Assembly (NCBI RefSeq): GCF_005670685.2
Contig: NZ_CP062008.1
Location: forward strand, 4,402,001 to 4,466,000
Length of the DNA stretch: 64,000 nucleotides
Direction: 5' to 3'
From: Mycolicibacterium mucogenicum DSM 44124
GTDB taxonomy: Bacteria > Actinomycetota > Actinomycetes > Mycobacteriales > Mycobacteriaceae
Shown one piece after another: positions 53,682-62,576 of this stretch (position 1 is the stretch's first letter; each line of letters opens with the position of its first letter). The translations under genes and the position numbers were made by a program. The notes beneath the pieces are model-generated. The model saw only the letters and a list, made by a program, of their open reading frames with translations. It was not told the DNA's origin and searched no databases.

Positions 53682-54661
53682 GAACATTCGACTTCCAGCA
53701 CGCCCGAGACGTCGACGACGCCCTCAGCATTGCCGCCGCCGGCGCAACGTACTTCGCCGGCGGAACGAACCTGCTGGATCTGATGAAGCTCGGCGTGACC
53801 GAGCCGGTGGCGCTGGTCGACATCGGCAGGCTCGGCCTCGACCAGATCACGGCGACCGACAGTGGCGGCATCATGATCGGCGCGGGTGTGACCAACAGCG
53901 CGGTAGCCAATCATCGGCTGGTCCGCACCCAGTACCCCGTGCTGTCGCAGGCGATTCTCTCCGGCGCGACAACGCAATTGCGGAACATGGCCACTGCCGG
54001 CGGCAATCTCATGCAACGCACCCGATGCCCGTACTTCATGGACGTGTCGTTCCCCGCATGCAACAAGCGCCGGCCCGGTTCCGGGTGCGGCGCACTCGAG
54101 GGCTCCAACCGCGAGCACGCACTGTTCGGCGCCAGCGCGTCGTGCGTCGCGGTACACCCGTCCGACATGGCGGTCGCACTGGCGATCCTTGACGCCGTCG
54201 TGCACGTGCAGGCGCCCACAGGACCTCGCAGCGTCGCACTGTCGGAATTCTTCCAGCTCCCCGGTGACGACCCGTCACGCGACAATGCGCTGGGCGCGGG
54301 CGACTTGATCGTCGGCATCGAGTTGCCGACGTCTGAATACGCCTATCACAGTTGGTATCTCAAAGTCCGCGACCGCCACAGTTACGCCTTCGCCCTCGTG
54401 TCGGTGGCTGCCGGCCTGACCATCGACGACGGAATCATCACGTCGGCGGCCATCGCGCTGGGCGGGGTGGCTGCGAAACCGTGGCGGGTATCAGCGGCCG
54501 AGGCGGCCCTGATCGGCCGCCCCGCAGACACCGGGACATTCAGCGCTGCTGCCGAATTGGCGATGAGCGGTGCTGCGACGTTGAGCCAGAACGAGTTCAA
54601 AGTAGATCTCGGAAAACACAGCGTCGTACGTGCACTGCACAGGGCCAGCACCCGGCGGTGA
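53678..54661 (+). CDS. Molybdenum hydroxylase FAD subunit (PaoB type, with extra Cys)
   Basis: 327 residues from ATG 53678. FAD-binding motifs: TYFAGGTNLLDLMKLG and MATAGGNLMQRTRCPYF. Four cysteines in TRCPYF, PACNKRRPGSGC and ASASCVAV match the extra [4Fe-4S] site of E. coli PaoB/YagS. The order here is large, FeS, FAD, whereas E. coli has FeS, FAD, large. Last gene of the amidohydrolase operon; the maturase xdhC is elsewhere in the regulon. Confidence 0.88.
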   Translation: MRTFDFQHARDVDDALSIAAAGATYFAGGTNLLDLMKLGVTEPVALVDIGRLGLDQITATDSGGIMIGAGVTNSAVANHRLVRTQYPVLSQAILSGATTQLRNMATAGGNLMQRTRCPYFMDVSFPACNKRRPGSGCGALEGSNREHALFGASASCVAVHPSDMAVALAILDAVVHVQAPTGPRSVALSEFFQLPGDDPSRDNALGAGDLIVGIELPTSEYAYHSWYLKVRDRHSYAFALVSVAAGLTIDDGIITSAAIALGGVAAKPWRVSAAEAALIGRPADTGTFSAAAELAMSGAATLSQNEFKVDLGKHSVVRALHRASTRR

Positions 54662-54703
54662 CAGCCGAAGACGCCGTACGACCATCACGTCCCGCCGACA
54701 GGT

Positions 54704-55384
54704 TCACCGCTCAAACACTGGCGGCTGACTGTACAGCCGCGCAAACGTGTCGAGCCGTTCCTGCTTGGTCCGCTGGAGGTGCGCGGCGATGGCTGTGCTG
54801 GCGGCGTCGGCATCATGGCGCCGGACCGCGTCCATGATCGCTTCGTGCTCGGTGACCACGTCGGCCAGATCGTCACGGTGCATCGCCTCGCGGTCACACA
54901 GGCGCAGCCTGGCCACCAGGTTGGTCAGGGTTTCCCGCAACGTCGAATTGTGCGAGGCAGCCCAAAGCACTTCGTGCCATTGCGAATTCAGCTGGCGTGC
55001 GGTGGCGGGATCCTCCGCCGCGACCGCTTGCTGGTGCAGTTCCGCGAGGTGCGCCACTTGCAGTTCGGTCCGCCGTGCCGCTGCCGCCTCCGCGGCCGCC
55101 TTCTCCAGTGCGATGCGGACGTCATAGATCTCGATGACATCGTCCGGTGAGCCCGAGCGGATGCGGTAGCCGCGCACGGAGCGGCTGATCAGCCCCTCCT
55201 GCTCCAACCGGCTCAACGCCTCGCGTACGGGCGTCCGGGAGACTCCGTACGCGGCGGTGAGTGCGCTTTCGGTCAGGGGTTCAGCCGGGGAGAACCGGCC
55301 TGCCAACAGATCGGCACGAAATGCGCTGTGAAATGGCGTCCGTTGCACCCATCCTCCAACCTTGTGTTCACGTTGAGAATACAT
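54704..55384 (-). CDS. GntR regulator, FCD subfamily
   Basis: 226 residues from ATG 55384. The winged helix is ADLLAGRFSPAEPLTESALT with YGVSRTPVREALSRLEQEG; the FCD ligand domain follows with EIYDVRIALEKAAAEAAAAR, NSQWHEVLWAASHNSTL and the metal-ligand His region EHEAIMDAVRRHDADAA. FCD proteins usually respond to small organic acids. It is divergent from the YkoEDC operon with the dyad TTTTGTATACAAAA between them, so it probably represses that operon and itself. Confidence 0.86.
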   Translation of the reverse strand: MYSQREHKVGGWVQRTPFHSAFRADLLAGRFSPAEPLTESALTAAYGVSRTPVREALSRLEQEGLISRSVRGYRIRSGSPDDVIEIYDVRIALEKAAAEAAAARRTELQVAHLAELHQQAVAAEDPATARQLNSQWHEVLWAASHNSTLRETLTNLVARLRLCDREAMHRDDLADVVTEHEAIMDAVRRHDADAASTAIAAHLQRTKQERLDTFARLYSQPPVFER

Positions 55385-55393
55385 ACGGAGCTG

Positions 55394-55407
55394 TTTTGTA
55401 TACAAAA
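55394..55407. promoter_or_regulatory. GntR-type operator TTTTGTATACAAAA
   Basis: A perfect 14-bp palindrome 9 bp upstream of the gntR-type start codon and 93 bp before ykoE. The TTGTATACAA core is the classic FCD/GntR operator form. Confidence 0.7.
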
Positions 55408-55499
55408 AATACTCATGATGAACCGAAGGCATACAGCTTTTGCGTGGGCCATCCATACTTGTGCGTGTCGCGGTTCCGCGCGACGGCATAAGGAGACCT

Positions 55500-56111
55500 A
55501 TGAGCACCCCGCCCACCCTTGATCGCCCCGTACTGCGCTGGCGCGTCGTCGACATCGTCGTCGCGAGTGTGCTCGCGACGGCGGCAGGGCTGATCTTCGT
55601 GCTGTGGAACATCGCATCCAATCCGGTCAGCGCACCCCTCGGCGCCGTGCTCCCCGGGCTGCAGGCGCTGCTCGGCGGCGGTTGGTTGTTCGCCGGTGTG
55701 CTCACCGCCCTGGTCATCCGCAAGCCGGGTGCGGCCATCTACGGCGAGCTCGTCGCGGCCTCGGTATCGGCGTTGGTGGGCAATCAGTGGGGTGTGCTCA
55801 CACTCGAATCCGGCCTGGTCCAGGGTGTGGGCGCGGAGCTCGTCTTCGCGGCGTTCCTCTATCGGCGGTGGGGACTGCCCACCGCGGTGCTCTCCGGAGC
55901 AGTTGCCGGGGTCGCCATGGCCATCAACGACCTGATCCTCTGGTACCCGGGTTCGGCAGCCGGCTTCGCGGCGGTCTATGTGGTTTCGGGCATCGCCTCC
56001 GGTGCGGTACTTGCCGGAGTTCTGTCCTGGATCGTGGTGCGGAACCTGGCCAAGACCGGAGTCCTCAGCCGTTTTGCATCAGGACGTGTGGCGCCGAGCC
56101 CGGCTTCGTGA
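55500..56111 (+). CDS. ykoE: YkoE-type ECF transporter S component
   Basis: 203 residues from ATG 55500 with AAGGAG before it. Five or six membrane helices; AAGLIFVLWNIASNPVSAPL, GGGWLFAGVLTALVIRKPG and WYPGSAAGFAAVYVVSG match YkoE, the substrate-binding part of a thiamine/hydroxymethylpyrimidine ECF importer. First gene of a six-gene coupled operon. No TPP riboswitch is visible in its leader. Confidence 0.83.
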   Translation: MSTPPTLDRPVLRWRVVDIVVASVLATAAGLIFVLWNIASNPVSAPLGAVLPGLQALLGGGWLFAGVLTALVIRKPGAAIYGELVAASVSALVGNQWGVLTLESGLVQGVGAELVFAAFLYRRWGLPTAVLSGAVAGVAMAINDLILWYPGSAAGFAAVYVVSGIASGAVLAGVLSWIVVRNLAKTGVLSRFASGRVAPSPAS

Positions 56112-57625
56112 ACGTCCAACGCGAACACGCGCACGCGTCGGCAGATGCGGAGCGCTCCGTCGGCGCTGCCGTCGACGCGCGCGGCTGGGGCTGGCAGCAC
56201 GCGACGCGCGCGAATTGGGCTGTGCGCGATCTCGACTTGTTCATCGCCCCCGGCGAACGCGTGTTGCTGCTCGGCCCGTCCGGCGCCGGGAAATCCACAC
56301 TGCTGCACGGCATTGCCGGGCTGCTCGGCGGCGCCGAGGAAGGACGCCAGGCCGGACACCTCCACGTCGACGGTGCGCCGCCGGCCGAACGCCGGTCCCG
56401 CATCGGCATGGTGCTGCAGGACCCCGATTCGCAGGTGATCCTCTCCAGGGTCGGAGACGACGTGGCCTTCGGCATGGAGAACCTCGGCGTTCCACGCGAT
56501 CAGATCTGGCCGCGGGTCCGGCAGGCACTCGACTCGGTCGGGCTGAATGTGCCACTGTACCAGCACACTTCGAAGCTGTCGGGCGGCCAGAAGCAGCGCC
56601 TCGCATTGGCGGGCGTGGTCGCAATGCACCCGGGCCTGATCCTGCTCGACGAGCCGACCGCGAATCTCGACCCCGCCGGTGTCGTCGAGGTCCGCGACGC
56701 GATCGCCGAGTCCGCGTGCCAGACAGGCGCGACGCTCATCGTCATCGAGCATCGCACCGACGTATGGCTGCCCGTCATCGATCGCGTGATCGTCCTGGGT
56801 GCCGATGGCACGGTGGTCGCCGACGGAACACCTGACGACACGCTCCGGCGCGAACACGACTACCTGGTCCGGTCCGGCGTCTGGGTGCCGGGCGTTCCGC
56901 TGCCTGAGATCTCCAGGCGCCGTAGCGAGGACGACGGCGTCCTCCTTCGCGCCGCCGATCTGTCCGTGGGGCACCGGGGCGACGCCCCGCTGCACACCGG
57001 GCTCGATTTCGAAATCCGGCGCGGACGTACGACCGTCGTCACCGGCCCCAACGGAGCCGGCAAGTCGACATTGGCCCTCACGCTCGGCGGGCTGCTGCGA
57101 CCACCGGTGGGCCGCCTCACGGCCGACGCCGCGCTGGCTCCCCCACGGTCGCGGCCCGAACCCGTCCGCTGGCGATCAAAGGAACTGCTCACCCGGATCG
57201 GCAGCGTCTTCCAGGACCCCGAGCATCAGTTCCTCACCGGCGCCGTCCGCGACGAGCTGGCGCTCGGTCCGCGGGCCCTCAAACGTGGTGCTACCGAAAT
57301 CACTTCCCGCACAGATGAATTACTCCATCGGCTGCGACTGCAACACGTCGCCGACGCGAATCCGTACACCCTCTCCGGCGGCGAGAAACGTCGGCTGTCG
57401 GTGGCGACCGTGCTGGCCACGGCGCCGGCAGTGATCGTCCTGGACGAGCCGACGTTCGGGCAGGACCGCCGGACGTGGGAAGAGCTGATTCGGTTGCTGG
57501 CCGACCTCGCCGACGAAGGAACGGCCATTGTGGCCGTCACCCACGATCTCGACTTCACCACCCTGCTCGCAGATGCCCGCATCGAGCTGCCTGCGTGGCA
57601 AACCGCAACGGAGACGACGCCGTGA
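56108..57625 (+). CDS. ykoD: YkoD-type ECF ATPase with two ABC domains
   Basis: 505 residues from GTG 56108 (overlap with ykoE). Two full ABC domains: Walker A LLLGPSGAGKSTLLHGI, signature KLSGGQKQRLALAGV, Walker B LILLDEPTANLDP; then VTGPNGAGKSTLALTL, TLSGGEKRRLSVATV, VIVLDEPTFGQD. Energises uptake through YkoE and YkoC. Confidence 0.88.
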   Translation: MNVQREHAHASADAERSVGAAVDARGWGWQHATRANWAVRDLDLFIAPGERVLLLGPSGAGKSTLLHGIAGLLGGAEEGRQAGHLHVDGAPPAERRSRIGMVLQDPDSQVILSRVGDDVAFGMENLGVPRDQIWPRVRQALDSVGLNVPLYQHTSKLSGGQKQRLALAGVVAMHPGLILLDEPTANLDPAGVVEVRDAIAESACQTGATLIVIEHRTDVWLPVIDRVIVLGADGTVVADGTPDDTLRREHDYLVRSGVWVPGVPLPEISRRRSEDDGVLLRAADLSVGHRGDAPLHTGLDFEIRRGRTTVVTGPNGAGKSTLALTLGGLLRPPVGRLTADAALAPPRSRPEPVRWRSKELLTRIGSVFQDPEHQFLTGAVRDELALGPRALKRGATEITSRTDELLHRLRLQHVADANPYTLSGGEKRRLSVATVLATAPAVIVLDEPTFGQDRRTWEELIRLLADLADEGTAIVAVTHDLDFTTLLADARIELPAWQTATETTP

Positions 57626-58395
57626 CCACCGTGGACATCGTCGGCACACGCCCGGTCAATCCCGTCGCCCGACTGCTCACCGCCCTCCTCATCGCCGGCG
57701 GACTGGTGCTGTCCGTCGACTGGGTGTCGGCGTTGACCGCACTGGTGCTCGAGCTCACTCTGTTCTTTGCGGTGGGCGCCCGGCTGCGGCCGGTACTCAC
57801 GCGCGGCGCGGTGATCGCCGTCGCGGCGGCACTCACCGCGGTGACCATCCTTCTCTACGGCCAGCCCTCCGGCACAGTGCACTGGCACTACCTGCTCATC
57901 ACCGTCAGTGACGGGTCAATTGCCCTGGCGTTGGCCACTTTTCTGCGGGTTCTCGCGATTGCGCTGCCATCGGTGATCCTGTTCGCCGATGTCGATCCGA
58001 CCGAGTTGGCCGACGGGCTGGGCCAGGTGCTGAAGCTGCCCGCGCGGTTCGTACTGGGCGCGCTGGCCGGCCTGCGTCTGGTCGGCTTGCTGGGCGAGGA
58101 CTGGCAGTACCTCGGATACGCGCGCCGGGCCAGGGGCGTCGCCGATCACGCGCGGCTGCGCCGTGTCGCCGGACAATCGTTCGCGCTGTTGGTTTTTGCG
58201 GTCCGACGCGGGTCCAAACTCGCCACGGCGATGGAGGCGCGCGGTTTCGGTGCGCACCACCACCGGACCTGGGCCCGCCCCTCGCCATTCGCCGGGCGTG
58301 AGTTCGCCCTCGTCACAGCTGGATTCGTGATCATCGCGGTGGCGATCACCACGTCGGTCGCTGCCGGAGCATGGAACTTCATTGGTACTCGATGA
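57622..58395 (+). CDS. ykoC: YkoC-type ECF transmembrane T component
   Basis: 257 residues from GTG 57622. Membrane helices flank the EcfT coupling region ADGLGQVLKLPARFVLGAL and LGYARRARGV, with the cytoplasmic AMEARGFGAHHHRTW (ARG motif) that contacts the ATPase. Coupled to ykoD upstream. Confidence 0.85.
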   Translation: MTTVDIVGTRPVNPVARLLTALLIAGGLVLSVDWVSALTALVLELTLFFAVGARLRPVLTRGAVIAVAAALTAVTILLYGQPSGTVHWHYLLITVSDGSIALALATFLRVLAIALPSVILFADVDPTELADGLGQVLKLPARFVLGALAGLRLVGLLGEDWQYLGYARRARGVADHARLRRVAGQSFALLVFAVRRGSKLATAMEARGFGAHHHRTWARPSPFAGREFALVTAGFVIIAVAITTSVAAGAWNFIGTR

Positions 58396-58939
58396 GATTG
58401 TGAGCCGCCTCGACGAAGCCGCGACGGTGTTGGTCGACGGCCGTTCGGGATCGGGAAAGTCCACGCTGGCAATGCAACTGCACGACGTTTGGGCAGACAG
58501 CGTCGTGGTTCGTCTCGATGACATCTACCCGGGGTAGGACGGATTGTTCTGGGCCGCAGACCATGTGCACCAATCACTGCTGGCGCCCCGCGCCACCGGC
58601 GAAGCCGGACGCTGGCGCAGTTGGGACTGGAGCGGTGCGTGTCCGGGAGATTGGCATCGTGTCGACCGCGGACAGCGCCTCGTCATCGAAGGCATCGGGG
58701 CGCTCACCCCGGCCACACGGGCGCTGGCCGATCTGGGTATCTGGGTCGATGCCGACGACGCGACCCGCAAGCGCCGGGCGCTACGCCGTGACGGTGACCT
58801 GTACCGACCGCACTGGGACCGCTGGGCGGCTCAGGAAGAGGATTTCGTCGCCCGCCACCGGCCCAAGGAGTGCGCCGATCTGATCGCCGTGGCGACCCCA
58901 GCCGGATTCGAATTCATCGATCCACGAAGGACATCATGA
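58382..58939 (+). pseudogene. P-loop nucleoside/sugar kinase-like gene with in-frame amber stop
   Basis: Translated with one readthrough it gives about 185 residues: Walker A VLVDGRSGSGKSTLAMQL, RLDDIYPG, then TAG at 58535-58537, then DGLFWAADHVHQSLLAPRAT, WDWSGACPGDW and LVIEGIGAL. The pattern is that of uridine-kinase-like proteins in which the stop position should be Trp (YPGWDGL). A single G to A change explains it. The rest of the frame has no other damage, so the event is recent, or is a sequence error. It lies between YkoC and the THI5-like gene, with overlaps to both. Confidence 0.8.
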
Positions 58940-59862
58940 CCACCTCAATCTCGCTGGCACTCGAGTACTTTCATCCGTGGCCGAACTCAGCCGGGTTCTA
59001 TCTCGCCCGGCACCACGGCTGGTACGCCGAAGCGGGAATCGACCTGCAGATCCGGACCGTGGACCCCGGCATCGGCGACAGCCTCGAACACCTCGGGCGC
59101 CGCCTGGTGGACATCGCGGTGTTCCCGACCAACCGCCTGCTCGTGCGTACCGAGCGCGGCGAACCGCTCAAGGCGATCGCCGCGGTCAACCAACGCGGCC
59201 TGGAGACCATTCGCACGCTCGCCAGCAGCGGGATCAGCAGTTTGGCCGAGTTGGCCGGCAAGCGGGTGGCACTCAATCCGACGCCCCGCGGCGTCGCGAT
59301 CGTGCGCGACCTGGTGTCGCGAGCGGGCGGCGACCCCGATGCCGTCATCCTGGTCGACGTCGGTGCGCGTGAGTTGACCAGCGCCGACCTGGCCGCCGGC
59401 GCAGCCGACGCCACCTTCGGTTCCTACTGGGCCTGGGACATTCTGCTGAGCGAGCACCCGGACCGCCCCGAACGGATTTGGCGGGTCGACGAGGAGCTGC
59501 CGTTCGGCTATCACAGCTACCTACTCGGGGCACATGCCGAGCTGATCGACCGAAACTCGTTGCTGCTGGAGGACTTCCGAGCGATCAGCGAACGCGGCTT
59601 CCGCTACGCAACTCAGCATCCCGAGGAGACCACCCAGCTGCTGGGCGATGTCATGCCGTACTTCCCGCCCGATGTCATCGCCCGCTCGCTCGACGCCATC
59701 GCCGGCACCTGGTTCTTCGGGAATGACTGGGGCACAGTCCGTCCCGAGCTGATCGAACCGTACGCGCACTGGCTCGCCGGGCACGGAATCCTCACCGCGC
59801 CCGAGCGGTGGCGTGCGGCATTCGCGAATATCTCTGCTGTCACGGAGATTCAGGCGCGGTGA
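58936..59862 (+). CDS. THI5/NMT1-like periplasmic-binding-fold protein without signal peptide
   Basis: 308 residues from ATG 58936. A type-2 periplasmic binding fold of the THI5/NMT1 group: ALEYFHPWPNSAGFYLARHHGWYAEAGIDL, in parts, then LGRRLVDIAVFPTNRLLVR and LAELAGKRVALNPTPRG. No signal peptide or lipobox is seen, so it stays in the cytosol; it cannot serve as an ABC substrate-binding protein, and YkoEDC would need none. It may be a cytosolic sensor or pyrimidine-related enzyme like yeast THI5. The role is open. Confidence 0.8.
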   Translation: MTTSISLALEYFHPWPNSAGFYLARHHGWYAEAGIDLQIRTVDPGIGDSLEHLGRRLVDIAVFPTNRLLVRTERGEPLKAIAAVNQRGLETIRTLASSGISSLAELAGKRVALNPTPRGVAIVRDLVSRAGGDPDAVILVDVGARELTSADLAAGAADATFGSYWAWDILLSEHPDRPERIWRVDEELPFGYHSYLLGAHAELIDRNSLLLEDFRAISERGFRYATQHPEETTQLLGDVMPYFPPDVIARSLDAIAGTWFFGNDWGTVRPELIEPYAHWLAGHGILTAPERWRAAFANISAVTEIQAR

Positions 59863-60731
59863 ATCCGGGACCCTTCATCGGCGCGGAAGAACTCTTCTCG
59901 GCACTGAGTGGCGGCACCCCTCCGGTGATCCTCGACGCCAGCCTCGTCCTGCACCGGCCACAGTTCGACGGTGACTTCCGTACCGAGAGCGGGCGCAGCC
60001 GCTGGGAAGACGCCCATCTGCCCGGTGCCATCCACGTACGGGTCGACACCGACCTCTCGGTTCCCGCCGCGACGCACAACCACCGACCGCCACCACAGGA
60101 ACTGGCCGACCGCCTCGCGCAGTTCGGCATCGGCGCGGACACACCGACGGTCGTGTACGACAGCACCGGCGGTTTTTGGGCGGCGAGAACCTGGTATCTG
60201 TTGCGCTGGATCGGGATTCCAGTGCGGGTGCTCGACGGCGGATTGGATGCCTGGCGTGCCTCCGGGCTGCCGGTGGAATCCGAGACCCGCCAAGCGCAGC
60301 CGGTCGCCCTGTGGTCTGCGGACCGGGTGCGGGAGGCGTGGATCGACATCGACGAGCTGCGCGAAATCGATTGCGATACCGGGAACCTGGTGTGCGCTCT
60401 GTCTCCAGCGGCATTCGCGGGCACGGAACCGACACGGTACACACGCCGCGGACATATCCCCGGCAGTGTCAACGTGCCGGCCCGCGAACTGTTCGACGAT
60501 GACGGCCGAGTGCGTCCTCCTGCGGAGATCATCGACCGCTACCGGGACGCCGGCACTGACCTCGACCGCGAGGTGCTGCTGTACTGCGGCGGCGGCATCT
60601 CAGCGACGGTCAACGCACTCGCGCTGGTCTCAGCCGGTGTCGAGTCCATCCGCGTCTATGACGGCTCACTGGAGGAATGGAGTGCCGATCCGGCACTGCC
60701 GCTGCAGGTCGACGAATTCGTCGACTTGTGA
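59859..60731 (+). CDS. Two-domain rhodanese (sulfurtransferase)
   Basis: 290 residues from GTG 59859. An inactive-looking first rhodanese domain (ARTWYLLRWIGIPVRVLDGG) is followed by a catalytic domain with the active-site loop VLLYCGGGISATVNALAL (Cys persulphide). This fits thiosulfate or 3-mercaptopyruvate sulfurtransferases. Last gene of the ykoEDC operon, GTGA-coupled; sulphur handling in a thiamine-related context is an inference. Confidence 0.86.
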   Translation: MNPGPFIGAEELFSALSGGTPPVILDASLVLHRPQFDGDFRTESGRSRWEDAHLPGAIHVRVDTDLSVPAATHNHRPPPQELADRLAQFGIGADTPTVVYDSTGGFWAARTWYLLRWIGIPVRVLDGGLDAWRASGLPVESETRQAQPVALWSADRVREAWIDIDELREIDCDTGNLVCALSPAAFAGTEPTRYTRRGHIPGSVNVPARELFDDDGRVRPPAEIIDRYRDAGTDLDREVLLYCGGGISATVNALALVSAGVESIRVYDGSLEEWSADPALPLQVDEFVDL

Positions 60732-60778
60732 GCATGACTCAAAGACTGGTTGTCGATACCGCGTGCCGACACCCGCTG

Positions 60779-61183
60779 CTACGACAATGCGGCCTCTCGG
60801 GTGAACGGCTGCGTCAGCACGGGCGCCATGGCAGGCTCCTGGCCGACCTGCGAACGGCGGTGGCTCCACAGGACAACGGCGGCGATGAGCAACACCACAC
60901 CACCGGCGCCAACCGGTAGCGTCGTCGATTGACGGTCGGCCAGTATCGACTGGCACTGCTCGGCATAGTTGCTCGCCACGAACATGGGCCCGCTGTTGGT
61001 GTGCAGGTCCAAATTGATCTGGTCTTGCACGCGGGCAACTTCGAAGTTCGGGTGAAAGCCGTTCCCGCAGGGAATCGGCGTGCCAAACCGGTCCACAGCT
61101 CCGAGCTGCACGGGGATTGCGGTGGACAGCAAGGCGCCGAGAACCGCAGCGGCGCCGGCGAGCGATAGTAGACGGCTCAACAT
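60779..61183 (-). CDS. Small membrane protein with two helices
   Basis: 134 residues from ATG 61183 (the frame continues to 61222). An N-terminal hydrophobic helix (LLSLAGAAAVLGALLSTAI), an extracytoplasmic loop of about 60 residues with two cysteines (IPCGNGFHPNFE, AEQCQSILAD) and a second helix (VGAGGVVLLIAAVVLW). Not recognised. The loop cysteines may form a disulphide. Convergent with the rhodanese. Confidence 0.6.
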   Translation of the reverse strand: MLSRLLSLAGAAAVLGALLSTAIPVQLGAVDRFGTPIPCGNGFHPNFEVARVQDQINLDLHTNSGPMFVASNYAEQCQSILADRQSTTLPVGAGGVVLLIAAVVLWSHRRSQVGQEPAMAPVLTQPFTREAALS

Positions 61184-61694
61184 GTTGCTCCAGTTCCCCT
61201 TTCGAGATGCCGCGAACGTCATTTCCCAGACAAGGCACTGAACCCTCGTGGGACCAGTACCGCTATATGGGGTTAGTCGTGCCCTCTGGCCGGAACCGAA
61301 CGTCCGCGTTTTGTGATCTCGAGCACACCGGCATGCAATGGATCGTGCCGGCTCTGTCGATCGCGGTAACGCACGAAAGCCGGCACCGCGAGACTGTGAT
61401 GGTCGTCATGGTTGTACGCGCGCTATGGGTCAAAACCGGCGCTATTCATACGCTTTCGCAAGCATTGCCCTAAAAAATCCATGGATTCGACCGTTACCTT
61501 CACGTTCTGCACGGGAAGCGATCGGCGCCGGAGGAAGTCTCGGCCACGCCGGTCGTGCTGGGGCTTGTCGCCGATGCCGCGCGTCGTCGGCAATCCCACG
61601 GCTGCCGGTGGCTGAGTAGGCAGCGTCGCCCATCACCGGACCATTCACTCGCTGGTTCGGCAATTCGACACATGGATCGGAGCACATCATCGTC
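61184..61694. other. Non-coding gap before the acyltransferase
   Basis: 511 bp without a credible gene or clear operator. The short frames here are not protein-like. It must hold the promoters of the small membrane gene and the acyltransferase. Confidence 0.5.
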
Positions 61695-62576
61695 ATGACA
61701 GAGCACCACGCCCCTGAGGAGATGGTTGATCAGCCGACGCGGGTACAGACGCTGCGCCGGATTCTGGAATCGTTCAGCGATGCCGCCACACCGATCGTGG
61801 ACCTGCTGCGTCCCTATGTAGAAGGGCTCGAGAACCTGCCCGCCGATGGCCGATTTCTGTTGGTGGCCAACCACACTCAGGGCGGCGTGGAGGTTCCGCT
61901 GATCCTGCATTTCGTGCGACGTGGCATCGGGACGCGGGTGCGACCGTTGGCTGAACGGGGTATGGGCAAAATGCGCGGCCCGATGCGCGATGTGATCGCC
62001 GCGGTCGGGGCGGTCGTCGGATCTCCAGAAAACGCTCAGGCGTTGATGCGGAACGACGACACGATCCTGGTGTTCCCCGGCGGCGGCCGGGAGATCGCCA
62101 AGTTCAAAGGTGAGGAGAACACCATCAACTGGCGGGGCCGGGCAGGCTTTGCCCGCGAAGCCATCATCGGCGGCTACCCGATCGTGCCGGTGACGCTGGT
62201 GGGTGGCGACGATATGTACGAACATCTGTTCACGCGCAACAGCACGCTGGGCCGACTCAGCCTCACCATCAGTGAGAAGATCACCGGCCGTCCGAACATG
62301 CCGATGCCGCTGATGAGAGGGATCGGTCCCACCCTGATCCCGCGGCCGCAGCGCATGTACCTGCGGTTCGGCGCCCCGATCACGACCACCAAACCCGCCG
62401 GCGTCACGGACGAGACTTGGCTCGCAACCGTCAAACAGACGACCCAGGAAGCGCTGGAAACCAGCCTGGCCGAACTGCTGAAAATTCGGGCCGCCGACCC
62501 GTACCGCGCCTTGAATCCGCTCGCTTGGCCCCGTGCCACGCGTCCGGCTGACGTGAGCGCGGACGCTCGTGGCTAG
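61695..62576 (+). CDS. Lysophospholipid acyltransferase-like protein
   Basis: 293 residues. The PlsC-like pattern is LLVANHTQGGVEVPLILHF, where the catalytic HX4D is modified to H-TQGGVE, and VFPGGGREIAKFKG, as in the DGAT/LPLAT group related to plant PES phytyl-ester synthases. RPMSEK-like TISEKITGRPNMPMP and WLATVKQTTQEALE follow. It likely transfers acyl chains to glycerolipids at the membrane. It overlaps the next gene by 8 bp. Confidence 0.82.
   Translation: MTEHHAPEEMVDQPTRVQTLRRILESFSDAATPIVDLLRPYVEGLENLPADGRFLLVANHTQGGVEVPLILHFVRRGIGTRVRPLAERGMGKMRGPMRDVIAAVGAVVGSPENAQALMRNDDTILVFPGGGREIAKFKGEENTINWRGRAGFAREAIIGGYPIVPVTLVGGDDMYEHLFTRNSTLGRLSLTISEKITGRPNMPMPLMRGIGPTLIPRPQRMYLRFGAPITTTKPAGVTDETWLATVKQTTQEALETSLAELLKIRAADPYRALNPLAWPRATRPADVSADARG

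Noticed and set aside
55385..55499. TPP riboswitch ahead of ykoE
   Set aside because: I looked for the CUGAGA and ACCUGAUCUGG-type elements of the THI box and found none in this 115-bp leader.
61223..61694. DosR box or small gene before the acyltransferase
   Set aside because: No convincing GGGAC-N-GTCCC dyad and no protein-like frame.
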